Shown here in pieces: positions 17,816 through 25,371 of a DNA stretch of 64,000 bases. The notes beneath the pieces were generated by a model, which was not told the DNA's origin, made no database searches, and was given only the letters and a program-made list of their open reading frames with translations. Position numbers and translations under genes: made by a program. Each line of letters starts with the position of its first letter. The stretch's first letter is position 1. The stretch is from Kerstersia similis (GTDB taxonomy: Bacteria; Pseudomonadota; Gammaproteobacteria; Burkholderiales; Burkholderiaceae_B): positions 1-64,000 of the forward strand of contig NZ_CBCSIQ010000006.1 in NCBI RefSeq assembly GCF_965139615.1. Reading direction: 5' to 3'.

Positions 17816-18618
17816 TGCCCACTTCCGCTTCCGCCCCCCGTGTCCGGCTTTCTGTCATTCTGATCACCAAGAACGAAAGCAAGCATATCGGTGCCTGCCT
17901 GGAGTCCGTCAGCTTTGCCGATGAAATCATCGTGGTCGATTCAGGCAGTACGGACGACACCCGGGAAATCGCGGCCCGCCACGGCGCACAAGTGCATGAA
18001 ACCCGCGATTGGCCCGGTTTCGGCCCGCAGAAAAACCGCGCGCTGGACCTCGCCACCGGCGACTGGGTCTTTTCCATCGACGCAGACGAACGCGTTACCC
18101 CCGAGACGGCGCAGGAAATCCAGGCATTGATCCACTCCCAGCCGGCGCAGGACGCTTATCGGGTCGCCCGCCTGTCCTATTTCTGCGGCCAGGCAATCCG
18201 GCACAGCGGCTGGTGGCCCGACCATGTGCTGCGCCTGTTCCGGCGGGGCAGCGCACGCTTCACGGACGCCAAGGTGCATGAAAAGCTGGTATGCAATACC
18301 AGCGCAAGCGGCGTGCTGCGCCACCATCTCATCCACTACCCCTATGACAGCCTGGAAGCCCTGCTCAACAAGGTGAACCGTTATTCCAGCGATGCCGCCG
18401 CCATGATGTATGCGCGTGGCAAGCGCACGACAACCCTGGGTGCGCTGGGACACGGCATCTGGACCTTCATTCGTTCGTACATCATCCGGCGCGGTTTCCT
18501 GGATGGCCGGGCGGGCTTGATCATTGCCGTCGCCGGCGGCACCGGCAGCTTCTTCCGCTATTCCAAGCTGCTGATGCTGCAACAGGCGGCAGCAGACCCC
18601 GCCTCACGGCAGGGGTAG
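17812..18618 (+). CDS. Glycosyltransferase family 2 (WaaE/KdtX-like)
   Basis: A 268-residue GT-A enzyme. LSVILITKNESKHIGACLES, ADEIIVVDSGSTDDTREIA and the DAD motif in VFSIDADERVTPE are family-2 hallmarks; the RDWPGFGPQKNRAL segment is typical of the WaaE/KdtX LPS inner-core glucosyltransferase branch. The ATG overlaps the preceding GT4 stop. A GC-rich 117-bp spacer with no gene follows, then the convergent deacetylase. It likely acts on lipid A-core in the cytoplasm. Confidence 0.88.
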   Translation: MMPTSASAPRVRLSVILITKNESKHIGACLESVSFADEIIVVDSGSTDDTREIAARHGAQVHETRDWPGFGPQKNRALDLATGDWVFSIDADERVTPETAQEIQALIHSQPAQDAYRVARLSYFCGQAIRHSGWWPDHVLRLFRRGSARFTDAKVHEKLVCNTSASGVLRHHLIHYPYDSLEALLNKVNRYSSDAAAMMYARGKRTTTLGALGHGIWTFIRSYIIRRGFLDGRAGLIIAVAGGTGSFFRYSKLLMLQQAAADPASRQG

Positions 18619-18735
18619 CCGCCGGCCTACTGCCCGGCCCTGCGTCAATGCTGACGCCAGCCATTGCCCACGGCAGTACCGGCAGCCGCCATCACTCCAG
18701 GCGTCCGGGCTGCCCAAGCACTGCGCCGCCCGGCA

Positions 18736-19578
18736 TCACCCCTTCCAGCGGTTGTACAGCCGCCCCAGCAGATCTGGCATGGCCAGCCGCAGCCTCAGGC
18801 CGAACAAACGTCCACCCCGGTTGCGCACCGAGACACGCCAGATCGAATCCGTTCCGCTGCCCAAGGTGTTGTAGCCATGGCTCTTGGTGGTATAGAACAC
18901 CGAAAACCCAGCCTCGCGCGCCACCTCGAGGTAATCCTCGTCAAAGTAGCCCTGCGGCCAGCATAAATGCTCGGTCGCGCCCCCCATGTGCGTCTCGAAA
19001 TAAGCCCGCTGCGCCCGCAGATCCTGTGCCAGCCCGTCGCGCTTTTCTGCTGCACTGGCAGCAACCTTGTCCCAGCGGGTATGGGTATGCGTGTGTGCAT
19101 GGAATTCGAAAGTACCGGCGCTGCGCATGGCATCCACTTCACTCTGCCGCACAATGACGCGATCCGTCTCACCCGCCGCAATCAGACGCTTGCACTCCGC
19201 ATGCGACCAGCATTCGAAATCCGCCAGACGGTCCCGGCGAATTGCTTCGATATCTGCACACGGACGAATGGCACCGGTGCCGATCCAGTCAGTCACGACA
19301 AACATGATGGCCGTGAAACCATAGGCTTGCAGCACAGGATGGGCATACTGCCAATTGTCGAGATACCCATCATCGAAGGTGAGCACCACAGACCGCCTGG
19401 GCACCGGACGGCCTTCCACCAGGAAGGCGCGCAATTGTTCTGCCGTCAGCGTTTGCCAGCCATGCTTATGCAACCAATGCATCTGGCTGGCAAACAAGCG
19501 AGGACTTGTCGATAACCCCTCGGCCACCGGTGAAACGTGGTGGTACATCAGGACGGGAACTGCTGGGGAAAAACTCAC
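18736..19578 (-). CDS. Polysaccharide deacetylase family protein (paralogue B)
   Basis: A 280-residue NodB-homology protein paralogous to the 14450-15298 product: VPVLMYHHVSP, LTFDDGYLDNWQYAHP, FEFHAHTHTHTRWDK and CWPQGYFDEDY recur in the same order. The GTG at 19578 is chosen as start because GAGGG precedes it by 8 bp and the protein then aligns end to end with paralogue A; an upstream GTG at 19623 would add 15 residues. It is convergent to the GT2 gene and lies 48 bp downstream of glmU on the same strand. Both copies keep the metal-site residues, so both are probably active. Confidence 0.87.
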   Translation of the reverse strand: MSFSPAVPVLMYHHVSPVAEGLSTSPRLFASQMHWLHKHGWQTLTAEQLRAFLVEGRPVPRRSVVLTFDDGYLDNWQYAHPVLQAYGFTAIMFVVTDWIGTGAIRPCADIEAIRRDRLADFECWSHAECKRLIAAGETDRVIVRQSEVDAMRSAGTFEFHAHTHTHTRWDKVAASAAEKRDGLAQDLRAQRAYFETHMGGATEHLCWPQGYFDEDYLEVAREAGFSVFYTTKSHGYNTLGSGTDSIWRVSVRNRGGRLFGLRLRLAMPDLLGRLYNRWKG

Positions 19579-19626
19579 TCTACTACCCTCGCTTATCGGC
19601 TGACAGCCTGTCAGCCGGCGCACACT

Positions 19627-21000
19627 TTATGTATTTTTCTTCGTCGGTCGCTGCCAGCCCGACACCGTTTTCTGCGGCGTACGCGACAAAGTCAGGCTAT
19701 CCGGTTCGGCATCGCGCGTCAGGGTCGTGCCTGCACCGATCATCGCACCACGCCCCACCCGCACAGGCGCCACCAACTGCGTATCGGAACCGATGAATGC
19801 ACCATCTTCAATGATGGTCTTGTACTTGTTCACGCCATCGTAGTTGCAGGTAATGGTGCCGGCACCCACGTTAACGCCCGCCCCGATCTCCGCATCACCG
19901 ATATAGGAAAGGTGATTGACCTTGCTGCGCGGACCCACGACGCTCTTCTTGATCTCGACGAAATTGCCAACCTTGCTGCCCTCTGCCAGCTGCGTACCGG
20001 GACGCAGGCGTGCATACGGGCCGACCAGGGCATTCGCGCCAACCTGAGCGCCTTCGATATAGGTATAGGCATCCACATGCGCACCCGCACCAACGGACAC
20101 ATTGCGCAGCACGCAATGCGGGCCGACGCGCACACCATCGGCCAGCACGACTTCGCCTTCGAAGACGCAACCGACATCAATGAACACGTCACGGCCGCAG
20201 ACCAGGCTGCCCCGCACATCCAGCCGGGCAGGATCCGCCAGCGTCACGCCAGCTTCCAGCAGGCGACGAGCCTGCTCGCCCTGCCACACACGCTCCAGCT
20301 GCGCCTGCTGCACACGGCTGTTCACGCCCAGCGTTTCCCAGCCTGCTGCCGGATGGGCAGCATTCACCGGCACGCCATCAGCCACGGCAAAACCGATGAT
20401 ATCGGTCAGATAGAATTCGCCCTGGGCATTATCGTTGCGCAAGCGGCCCAGCCAATCCTTGAGCTGCGCCGTCGGTGCCGCCAGAATGCCGGTGTTCACT
20501 TCACGGATGGCGCGCTCTGCCTCGGACGCATCCTTGTGTTCGACAATGCGTTGCACCTTGCCATCCGCATCGCGCACGATGCGTCCATAACCCGTGGGAT
20601 CCTCCAGGAATTCCGTCAGCACCGCCACCCCGGTACCACGCGCCTGCAACAAGCGTTGCAGCGTTTCAGGCTGCACCAGCGGCACATCGCCATACAACAC
20701 CAAGGTCGTGTCATCCGCCGCACCATCCAGCAATTCGGGAACCGCTTGCTGCACCGCATGGCCAGTCCCGTGCTGCGGTTGCTGCAGGGCAAAACGCAGA
20801 TCCGGATGCTGCTCAAAGGCAGCCTTGACCTGATCCGCCCCATGGCCGACCACCACCACGACGCGATCCGGCGACAGCGCCGACGCGCTTTGCAGCACAT
20901 GTTCCAGCATGGGCTTGCCAGCCAGGGTATGAAGCACCTTGGGAAGATTCGACTGCATACGCTTGCCCAGACCGGCAGCGAGAATGACGATATTCAGCAT
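19627..21000 (-). CDS. glmU: Bifunctional UDP-GlcNAc pyrophosphorylase / glucosamine-1-phosphate acetyltransferase
   Basis: A 457-residue GlmU, which acetylates glucosamine-1-phosphate and then uridylates it to give UDP-GlcNAc. The N-terminal nucleotidyltransferase motif LAAGLGKRMQSNLPKVLH is intact, and the C-terminal half is a left-handed beta-helix of hexapeptide repeats (AGAHVDAYTYIEGAQVGANA) with the acetyltransferase region NYDGVNKYKT. Length matches the family. With glmS about 7 kb away it brackets the LPS gene cluster. A short GC hairpin (21048-21068) lies upstream, between it and the PhaM-type gene. Confidence 0.97.
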   Translation of the reverse strand: MLNIVILAAGLGKRMQSNLPKVLHTLAGKPMLEHVLQSASALSPDRVVVVVGHGADQVKAAFEQHPDLRFALQQPQHGTGHAVQQAVPELLDGAADDTTLVLYGDVPLVQPETLQRLLQARGTGVAVLTEFLEDPTGYGRIVRDADGKVQRIVEHKDASEAERAIREVNTGILAAPTAQLKDWLGRLRNDNAQGEFYLTDIIGFAVADGVPVNAAHPAAGWETLGVNSRVQQAQLERVWQGEQARRLLEAGVTLADPARLDVRGSLVCGRDVFIDVGCVFEGEVVLADGVRVGPHCVLRNVSVGAGAHVDAYTYIEGAQVGANALVGPYARLRPGTQLAEGSKVGNFVEIKKSVVGPRSKVNHLSYIGDAEIGAGVNVGAGTITCNYDGVNKYKTIIEDGAFIGSDTQLVAPVRVGRGAMIGAGTTLTRDAEPDSLTLSRTPQKTVSGWQRPTKKNT

Positions 21001-21091
21001 GGAAATGGAGTACGGGAGTACGAGAAATAAAAAGGAACATCCGGGCCCGTGCCGATCTGGCCGGCACGACCCCAGATGCGGAATAGGCAGA

Positions 21092-21742
21092 TCAGGAAGA
21101 CGTACGGGCGCGCTTGGCTGGCGCAGTCGCCGACTTGGCTGCTGCCGTACGCTTAGCGGCAGGCTTGGCAGCCGGTTTCTTCGGTGCGGCCGCAGGTGGC
21201 GCAGCCTGTGCAGCCGCTTTCACCGTCTCGGCGGCTGCCTGCACCGGTGCGGCAGCTGCCGACGCGGCAGCGGCAAACCCCTGGAACTGCTGCTGCAGCA
21301 GCGACCACCAGGCTTGCGCAGCCTGTGCCGCCGGATCCTCGCCAGCTTCAGCGGCGTTTTCCGTTGCGTCCGCCCGAGCCTCCGGCTGAGGCGCAGTCTC
21401 CGGCGCAGCCGGTCGAGCCGTCTCAGCAGCCGGCGCGGCCCCGCCCAGGAAGCTTTGCAGCGTGCTGATGGTGGCCCGCTGCACCTCCATCCCCTGAATC
21501 GTGCTGCGCAGCAGCGATAAATTCAGGTTGAGCCAATTTTCCACCGTACGCAATTCCTCAATACGGCGGGCCAGTTCCTGCGCATCCAGCGTAGGAGAAA
21601 GCGGCAAACCCTGGGCCAACTGGCCTGCGCCAGACAACCCACCCCATACCTGGCGCATCAGTGCCATGCCCGATAACATAGGATTATCTGCAGGTAAATC
21701 ACCCATTCCCGGGAAAAAAGAGGACGGTGTTGCAGCAGTCAT
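21092..21742 (-). CDS. phaM: PhaM-like polyhydroxyalkanoate granule regulatory protein
   Basis: A 216-residue protein. The N-terminal half contains TVENWLNLNLSLLRSTIQGM, the conserved helical block of PhaM, which activates PHA synthase and links granules to the nucleoid. The C-terminal half is Ala/Pro/Lys-rich (KKPAAKPAAKRTAAAKSATA), like histone-H1-type DNA-binding tails. The start at 21742 has GGGGAG 7 bp upstream; ATG at 21757 and a TTG at 21760 are further upstream in frame. It implies PHB storage, although no pha synthase gene lies in the window. Confidence 0.85.
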   Translation of the reverse strand: MTAATPSSFFPGMGDLPADNPMLSGMALMRQVWGGLSGAGQLAQGLPLSPTLDAQELARRIEELRTVENWLNLNLSLLRSTIQGMEVQRATISTLQSFLGGAAPAAETARPAAPETAPQPEARADATENAAEAGEDPAAQAAQAWWSLLQQQFQGFAAAASAAAAPVQAAAETVKAAAQAAPPAAAPKKPAAKPAAKRTAAAKSATAPAKRARTSS

Positions 21743-22017
21743 AGCATGGCTCCCCATCAAGGTTTTACTATGGGCGGGATATTAACAGTTCGCTTTTGTC
21801 ACAACATTAAGTACTGACTCATATTGCGTCTTGTCGCACCCTGTTGCAAGCGGAAAAGTCCCTCTTCCTGAACTTGGCATCCTGTGTCAGCATAATGTGT
21901 CGCCCAGGTTCCGTCGGCCATCTCGCCCCCCCCTGCCTGATACCTCCGGACACCATTCCGCGCCGTTCCTCCCCGGTACGGGTGCCTCCGCCGCGACTGC
22001 CGCATTACAATCGCAGC

Positions 22018-22848
22018 ATGCCTACCGCCCTCCCTTCCCTCGCCCGCCTTCAATCCTATGCGCAACGCCTGCACGCGGGCATTACGCAACCGCCGCCCGC
22101 AGGCGCCAAGCCGCTCCATATCGCCGGCCAGCGCTGCGGCTGGATCGTGCCCGCGGCAATGGCAGCCCTGCAGCCCAAAGGACTGGCGAACGCCATGGGA
22201 GACACATGGCATATTGGCCAGGATCTGGCCCCCCACAGCACCGCCCTGGCAGACGTCTGTGATGCCGTCGCCCTGACCCTGCGCGATGCCGGCTGCCTGC
22301 ACGGCTGGCGCAACGAGGCACTCGATATCTATAGCATGGTGCCCGACAGCCCCCCGCTGGGCCGCATCGAACGCACTGCCACCCGCCCCCTGGGGCTACG
22401 CACCCTGGCGGTACATCTCAATGGCTGGACGCCAGATGGCCGCCTATGGCTGGCGCGCCGTTCCCTGACCAAGAACACCGACCCCGGCATGTGGGATACG
22501 CTGGTGGGAGGCCTGGCCAGCAGCGGGGAAAGCCTGGATCTGGCACTCTTGCGCGAAAGCGCAGAGGAAGCCGGGCTGAAGCCGGAAGACCTGGCAGCAC
22601 GCAGCCCGCTGCGCACCGTCATACAGATTCATCATCATCTGCCTGAAGGTTTCCAGGTTGAAGATATTCTGATCAGCCGCTGCGTCCTGCCGGAAGATGT
22701 CCAGCCTTGCAATCAGGACGGCGAAGTCATGGAAATCCGCGCCCTGCCGCCACTGGAAATCATGGACATGCTGGAAGACGGCATGTTCACGCAGGAAGCC
22801 GCCATTGTGCTGGTGGACGATATGCTTCAATTGGCCCGGGAAGCCTGA
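22018..22848 (+). CDS. NUDIX hydrolase with DUF4743 N-terminal domain
   Basis: A 276-residue protein: an N-terminal DUF4743-like region (about residues 1-120) followed by a NUDIX domain with the box GGLASSGESLDLALLRESAEEAGL (G-x5-E...RE-x2-EE pattern). This architecture is shared with plant and bacterial proteins annotated as thiamine-pyrophosphokinase-related NUDIX proteins that hydrolyse nucleoside-diphosphate-linked compounds such as oxidised thiamine pyrophosphate derivatives. ATG at 22018 (MPTALPSLARLQ) is preferred; the 58 residues upstream in the frame look non-coding. It is convergent with rpoH, with a shared terminator. Confidence 0.85.
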   Translation: MPTALPSLARLQSYAQRLHAGITQPPPAGAKPLHIAGQRCGWIVPAAMAALQPKGLANAMGDTWHIGQDLAPHSTALADVCDAVALTLRDAGCLHGWRNEALDIYSMVPDSPPLGRIERTATRPLGLRTLAVHLNGWTPDGRLWLARRSLTKNTDPGMWDTLVGGLASSGESLDLALLRESAEEAGLKPEDLAARSPLRTVIQIHHHLPEGFQVEDILISRCVLPEDVQPCNQDGEVMEIRALPPLEIMDMLEDGMFTQEAAIVLVDDMLQLAREA

Positions 22849-22920
22849 TACCCGCCCGCAGCACGCCAACGCCGGCAACGGCTGGCACGACCGCGCGGCC
22901 CCAATAAGAAACGCCAGAAA

Positions 22921-22946
22921 AAACGCCGGCATTTGCCGGCGTTTTT
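22921..22946. terminator. Bidirectional terminator between the NUDIX gene and rpoH
   Basis: A hairpin AAACGCCGGC - 4-base loop - GCCGGCGTTT is followed by T residues on the plus strand and by an A-run upstream (T-run on the minus strand). It can end both convergent transcripts. Confidence 0.85.
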
Positions 22947-22992
22947 GCGTATTCTGGTCTCGCTGCTTCATGAGCAGCGGCGCACTGCCCAC

Positions 22993-23892
22993 TTATGCAG
23001 ACAGCGCCTTGCGCAGCTTCTTCATTGCCGCCACTTCAATTTGCCGGATACGTTCGGCCGAGACGCCGAACTCCTGCGCCAGCTCATGCAGCGTGGCGCC
23101 GCCATCGTCCTGCAACCAGCGTGCTTCCACAATTCGGCGCGAGCGCTCATCCAACCCGTCCAAGGCTTGACGCAGGCCTTCGCCCTGCAGCATTTCATGG
23201 GCACGACGCTCCAGCACCTGACCAGGCTCGGCTTCGCCGTCATCCGACAGGTAGGCAATCGGCGCGAACGTGTCTTCGTCATCGTCCTGGGCTTCCAGCG
23301 CCACATCACGGCCTGCCAGACGCACTTCCATTTCGCTGACGTCCTGCTCGCGCACATTCAGCGTGCTGGCAATTTCCGACACCTGCTCGGGCGACAGGGT
23401 CTGGCCATCCGGGCGCATGCTGCGCAGGTTGAAGAACAGCTTGCGCTGTGCCTTGGTCGTGGCGACCTTCACCAGCCGCCAGTTGCGGATAATGAATTCG
23501 TGGATTTCCGCCTTGATCCAGTGCACGGCAAACGACACCAGGCGCACACCACGCTCCGGGTCAAAACGCTTGACGGCTTTCATCAGGCCGACATTGCCTT
23601 CCTGAATCAAATCTGCCTGGGGCAGGCCATAGCCCATATATTGACGCGACACGGACACGACCAGACGCAGGTGCGACAGCACCAGATCACGTGCGGCATC
23701 CAGATCGCCCTGGTCACGCAGGCGGCGTGCCAGATCGGTTTCTTGTTCAGGTGACAGCACCGGCAGACGGTTGACCGCGCCGATGTAGGCATCCAGCGTC
23801 CCCAGGGCGCCAGGATTGGCGACAGCCAGGGCCAGGGCCTGCGAAGTCGAGGCCGCAGCGGATGCAGAAAATTGGGTCAGACTCGTGTTCAT
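22993..23892 (-). CDS. rpoH: RNA polymerase heat-shock sigma factor sigma-32
   Basis: A 299-residue sigma factor. The region-2 block DLIQEGNVGLMKAVKRFDPERGVRLVSFAVHWIKAEI, the RpoH box QRKLFFNLR and the region-4 helix ATLHELAQEFGVSAERIRQIE identify it as RpoH. ATG at 23892 is preceded by TAGGAG; the frame is open to 24084 but that part overlaps the promoter. Upstream lies a CIRCE-like HrcA operator (23987-24013) overlapping a likely sigma-70 promoter, so transcription may be repressed by HrcA. The heat-shock genes at 42289-44329 have sigma-32-type promoters and are expected targets. Confidence 0.96.
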   Translation of the reverse strand: MNTSLTQFSASAAASTSQALALAVANPGALGTLDAYIGAVNRLPVLSPEQETDLARRLRDQGDLDAARDLVLSHLRLVVSVSRQYMGYGLPQADLIQEGNVGLMKAVKRFDPERGVRLVSFAVHWIKAEIHEFIIRNWRLVKVATTKAQRKLFFNLRSMRPDGQTLSPEQVSEIASTLNVREQDVSEMEVRLAGRDVALEAQDDDEDTFAPIAYLSDDGEAEPGQVLERRAHEMLQGEGLRQALDGLDERSRRIVEARWLQDDGGATLHELAQEFGVSAERIRQIEVAAMKKLRKALSA

Positions 23893-23983
23893 TTGGGTCG
23901 CTCCTACTGTGCTGCTGGCTACCGACGCCGGCGGCATGGTCTTGCCACAGATTGCGACAGCATGATTCAGAATATGCGTATTG

Positions 23984-24013
23984 ATGTTAGCACTCTCCAT
24001 TAGTGAGTGCCAG
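23984..24013 (-). promoter_or_regulatory. CIRCE-like HrcA operator overlapping the rpoH promoter
   Basis: On the minus strand the sequence CTGGCACTC - 9 bp - GAGTGCTAA matches the CIRCE consensus TTAGCACTC-N9-GAGTGCTAA at 16 of 18 positions with the exact spacer (23987-24013). The operator overlaps a plausible promoter: CTGGCA as -35 (24008-24013), an 18-bp spacer and TAACAT as -10 (23984-23989). It is about 95 bp upstream of the rpoH start codon. Confidence 0.75.
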
Positions 24014-24126
24014 TTAGAAACCAAGCGGATGAAAAAGTTCCTGCCGCCTTGGTTTATCATACGTGCGCGCCCTGTAATTTCCATTACAGTCCCGCCAACC
24101 CTACAAGAGTTTTCGCGTTCGCCTCC

Positions 24127-24822
24127 ATGGCCCGACTTCCCCGCCTGTATGCACCCGATACCCCCCAGCTGGCCCAGGCCGAGCTGGCCAATCCGCTACA
24201 GGAAAACGGTGGGCACCTGGATGCCGACATGTTCGATGCCATGCAGCAGTGGCTGGCGGAAACCTCGCAGCAGCATGGTGTGACGCTGCATGGCTGGTGC
24301 CTGCTGCCGGATAGGCTGATTTGCCTGAGCACCCCGGCCAAGGCAGACAGCCTGGCTCGCATGATGCAGGCGCTGGGCCGCAAGCTGGCCAGCCGCCAGC
24401 TGGCAGGCGCCGTGTTCAATGGACGCTATCGCTGCGCGCTGGTTCAGCCCGGCCAATGGGTGTTGCCCGTCCTCGCCTGGCTGGAAAGCCGGCCGGTTGC
24501 CGCCCGCCTCGCTCCGGACGCGGAAGCCTGGCCCTGGTCTTCGGCACGCGCCCATACCGGTTACCTGATTCCGGTGCCTGCCTGGCTGCACAATCATCCC
24601 GATTACTGGCGCTGCGGCAATACGCCGTTTGATCGCCAGGCGGCCTATCGCCAGTTACTGCATGATGGCCTGAGCCGCGAACAGGAACAGCGCATTGCCG
24701 CCGCATTGCAAGGCCAATGGGCGCTGGGCGATGCCAGCTTCCTGGAACGGCTGGCGGGCACGGCCAGCCGCCGGGTGCAACCCGGCAAGCGCGGCCGGCC
24801 GCGCAAGACGCCCGCCGCCTGA
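24127..24822 (+). CDS. RAYT-derived (REP-associated tyrosine transposase-like) protein without catalytic residues
   Basis: A 231-residue protein related to Y1/IS200-like RAYT transposases: MMQALGRKLASRQL, FNGRYRCALV, AWPWSSARAHTG and the basic C-terminus GKRGRPRK correspond to conserved RAYT segments. The catalytic features look lost: the HUH position that usually reads MPNHVHLL here reads LPDRLICL, and the Tyr normally following the MQ-LGR segment is replaced (GRKLASRQ). The gene is intact with normal composition, suggesting a domesticated DNA-binding protein rather than a mobile element. ATG at 24127 is used because upstream in-frame codons overlap the rpoH promoter region. Confidence 0.7.
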   Translation: MARLPRLYAPDTPQLAQAELANPLQENGGHLDADMFDAMQQWLAETSQQHGVTLHGWCLLPDRLICLSTPAKADSLARMMQALGRKLASRQLAGAVFNGRYRCALVQPGQWVLPVLAWLESRPVAARLAPDAEAWPWSSARAHTGYLIPVPAWLHNHPDYWRCGNTPFDRQAAYRQLLHDGLSREQEQRIAAALQGQWALGDASFLERLAGTASRRVQPGKRGRPRKTPAA

Positions 24823-25128
24823 CACCACACGCAAGCGCCATACCTGGCACGCTTGTCCGCTGGAGGCGGCAGGCTTGCCGCTGCCCGCTATCTCGCTGCG
24901 CCCCGCCAGGCATGGCACTCGCCGGCCAATCTCCACCCTCCAGCGGCACCTACCCTCCCTGGATGCACCGCACATGAGCCCACTGGCGTGGTGACGTGGT
25001 GGCCTGGCGGCGGATAGGCCAGCGCCAGGCAAAACGCTGCACGACTCTCCAGGCCAGCGCACGTTGCAAAGCCACGACGCCCCGTAAACAGGCAACCCCG
25101 CGCAAGGTGCACCATTCTCATCCATCTA

Positions 25129-25145
25129 TGCATCAAATCGGTGCA
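25129..25145. promoter_or_regulatory. NtrC-like dyad 1 upstream of gltB
   Basis: TGCATC-N5-GGTGCA differs at one position from the NtrC consensus TGCACC-N5-GGTGCA. A further GGTGCACC core lies at 25106-25113. It belongs to the 549-bp gap between the RAYT-like gene and gltB, in which no gene was found: the first 260 bp are GC-rich without structure I could name, and the last 250 bp are AT-rich and full of dyads. Confidence 0.45.
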
Positions 25146-25180
25146 TTTCATGGCGCATCAATACTCACTCTTATTTGGAA

Positions 25181-25195
25181 GCACCATTATGGTGC
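25181..25195. promoter_or_regulatory. NtrC-like dyad 2 upstream of gltB
   Basis: GCACCAT-T-ATGGTGC is a perfect 15-bp palindrome fitting the core of the NtrC consensus (GCACC-N5-GGTGC), with A following as in the full site. Its centre is about 51 bp from dyad 1, about five helical turns, as for cooperative activator pairs. I could not find a convincing sigma-54 -24/-12 promoter downstream, so repression or another GC-rich-dyad regulator is possible. Confidence 0.5.
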
Positions 25196-25209
25196 ATTCA
25201 TGCCCTACC

Positions 25210-25224
25210 AAGATAAAATATCTT
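25210..25224. promoter_or_regulatory. AT-rich dyad upstream of gltB
   Basis: AAGATA-AAA-TATCTT, a perfect inverted repeat with 6-bp arms, 148 bp before the gltB start and 15 bp after NtrC-like dyad 2. The regulator is unknown. Confidence 0.35.
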
Positions 25225-25311
25225 TGTCCCCATTTTTATCCCCTGGGAAAACCGAGTTTTAAATACAAATCCGTCCCCGTTTATTTTTGTTGTATGTGAT
25301 GGAAATAGCGA

Positions 25312-25328
25312 GGTATTTTGTAAATACC
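25312..25328. promoter_or_regulatory. Inverted repeat close to the gltB start
   Basis: GGTATTT-TGT-AAATACC, perfect 7-bp arms, 44 bp upstream of the gltB ATG. Its position fits a promoter-proximal operator or a leader element; no regulator can be named. Confidence 0.4.
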
Positions 25329-25371
25329 GGGAATATTTCAAGCCCCCCGGCCCTTTTAATGGAATGCCGCC

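Noticed and set aside
19537..21030. Plus-strand open frame of 497 codons opposite glmU and paralogue B
   Set aside because: A shadow of glmU: the translation is His/Arg/Thr-rich without domains, whereas glmU is unambiguous.
24127..24822. Active insertion sequence at the transposase-like gene
   Set aside because: No terminal repeats, target duplications or second copy were seen, and the catalytic motifs are missing.
24655..25125. Minus-strand frames in the gap before gltB
   Set aside because: Cys/Trp/Arg-rich translations with no motif, partly antisense to the RAYT-like gene; the gap looks regulatory.
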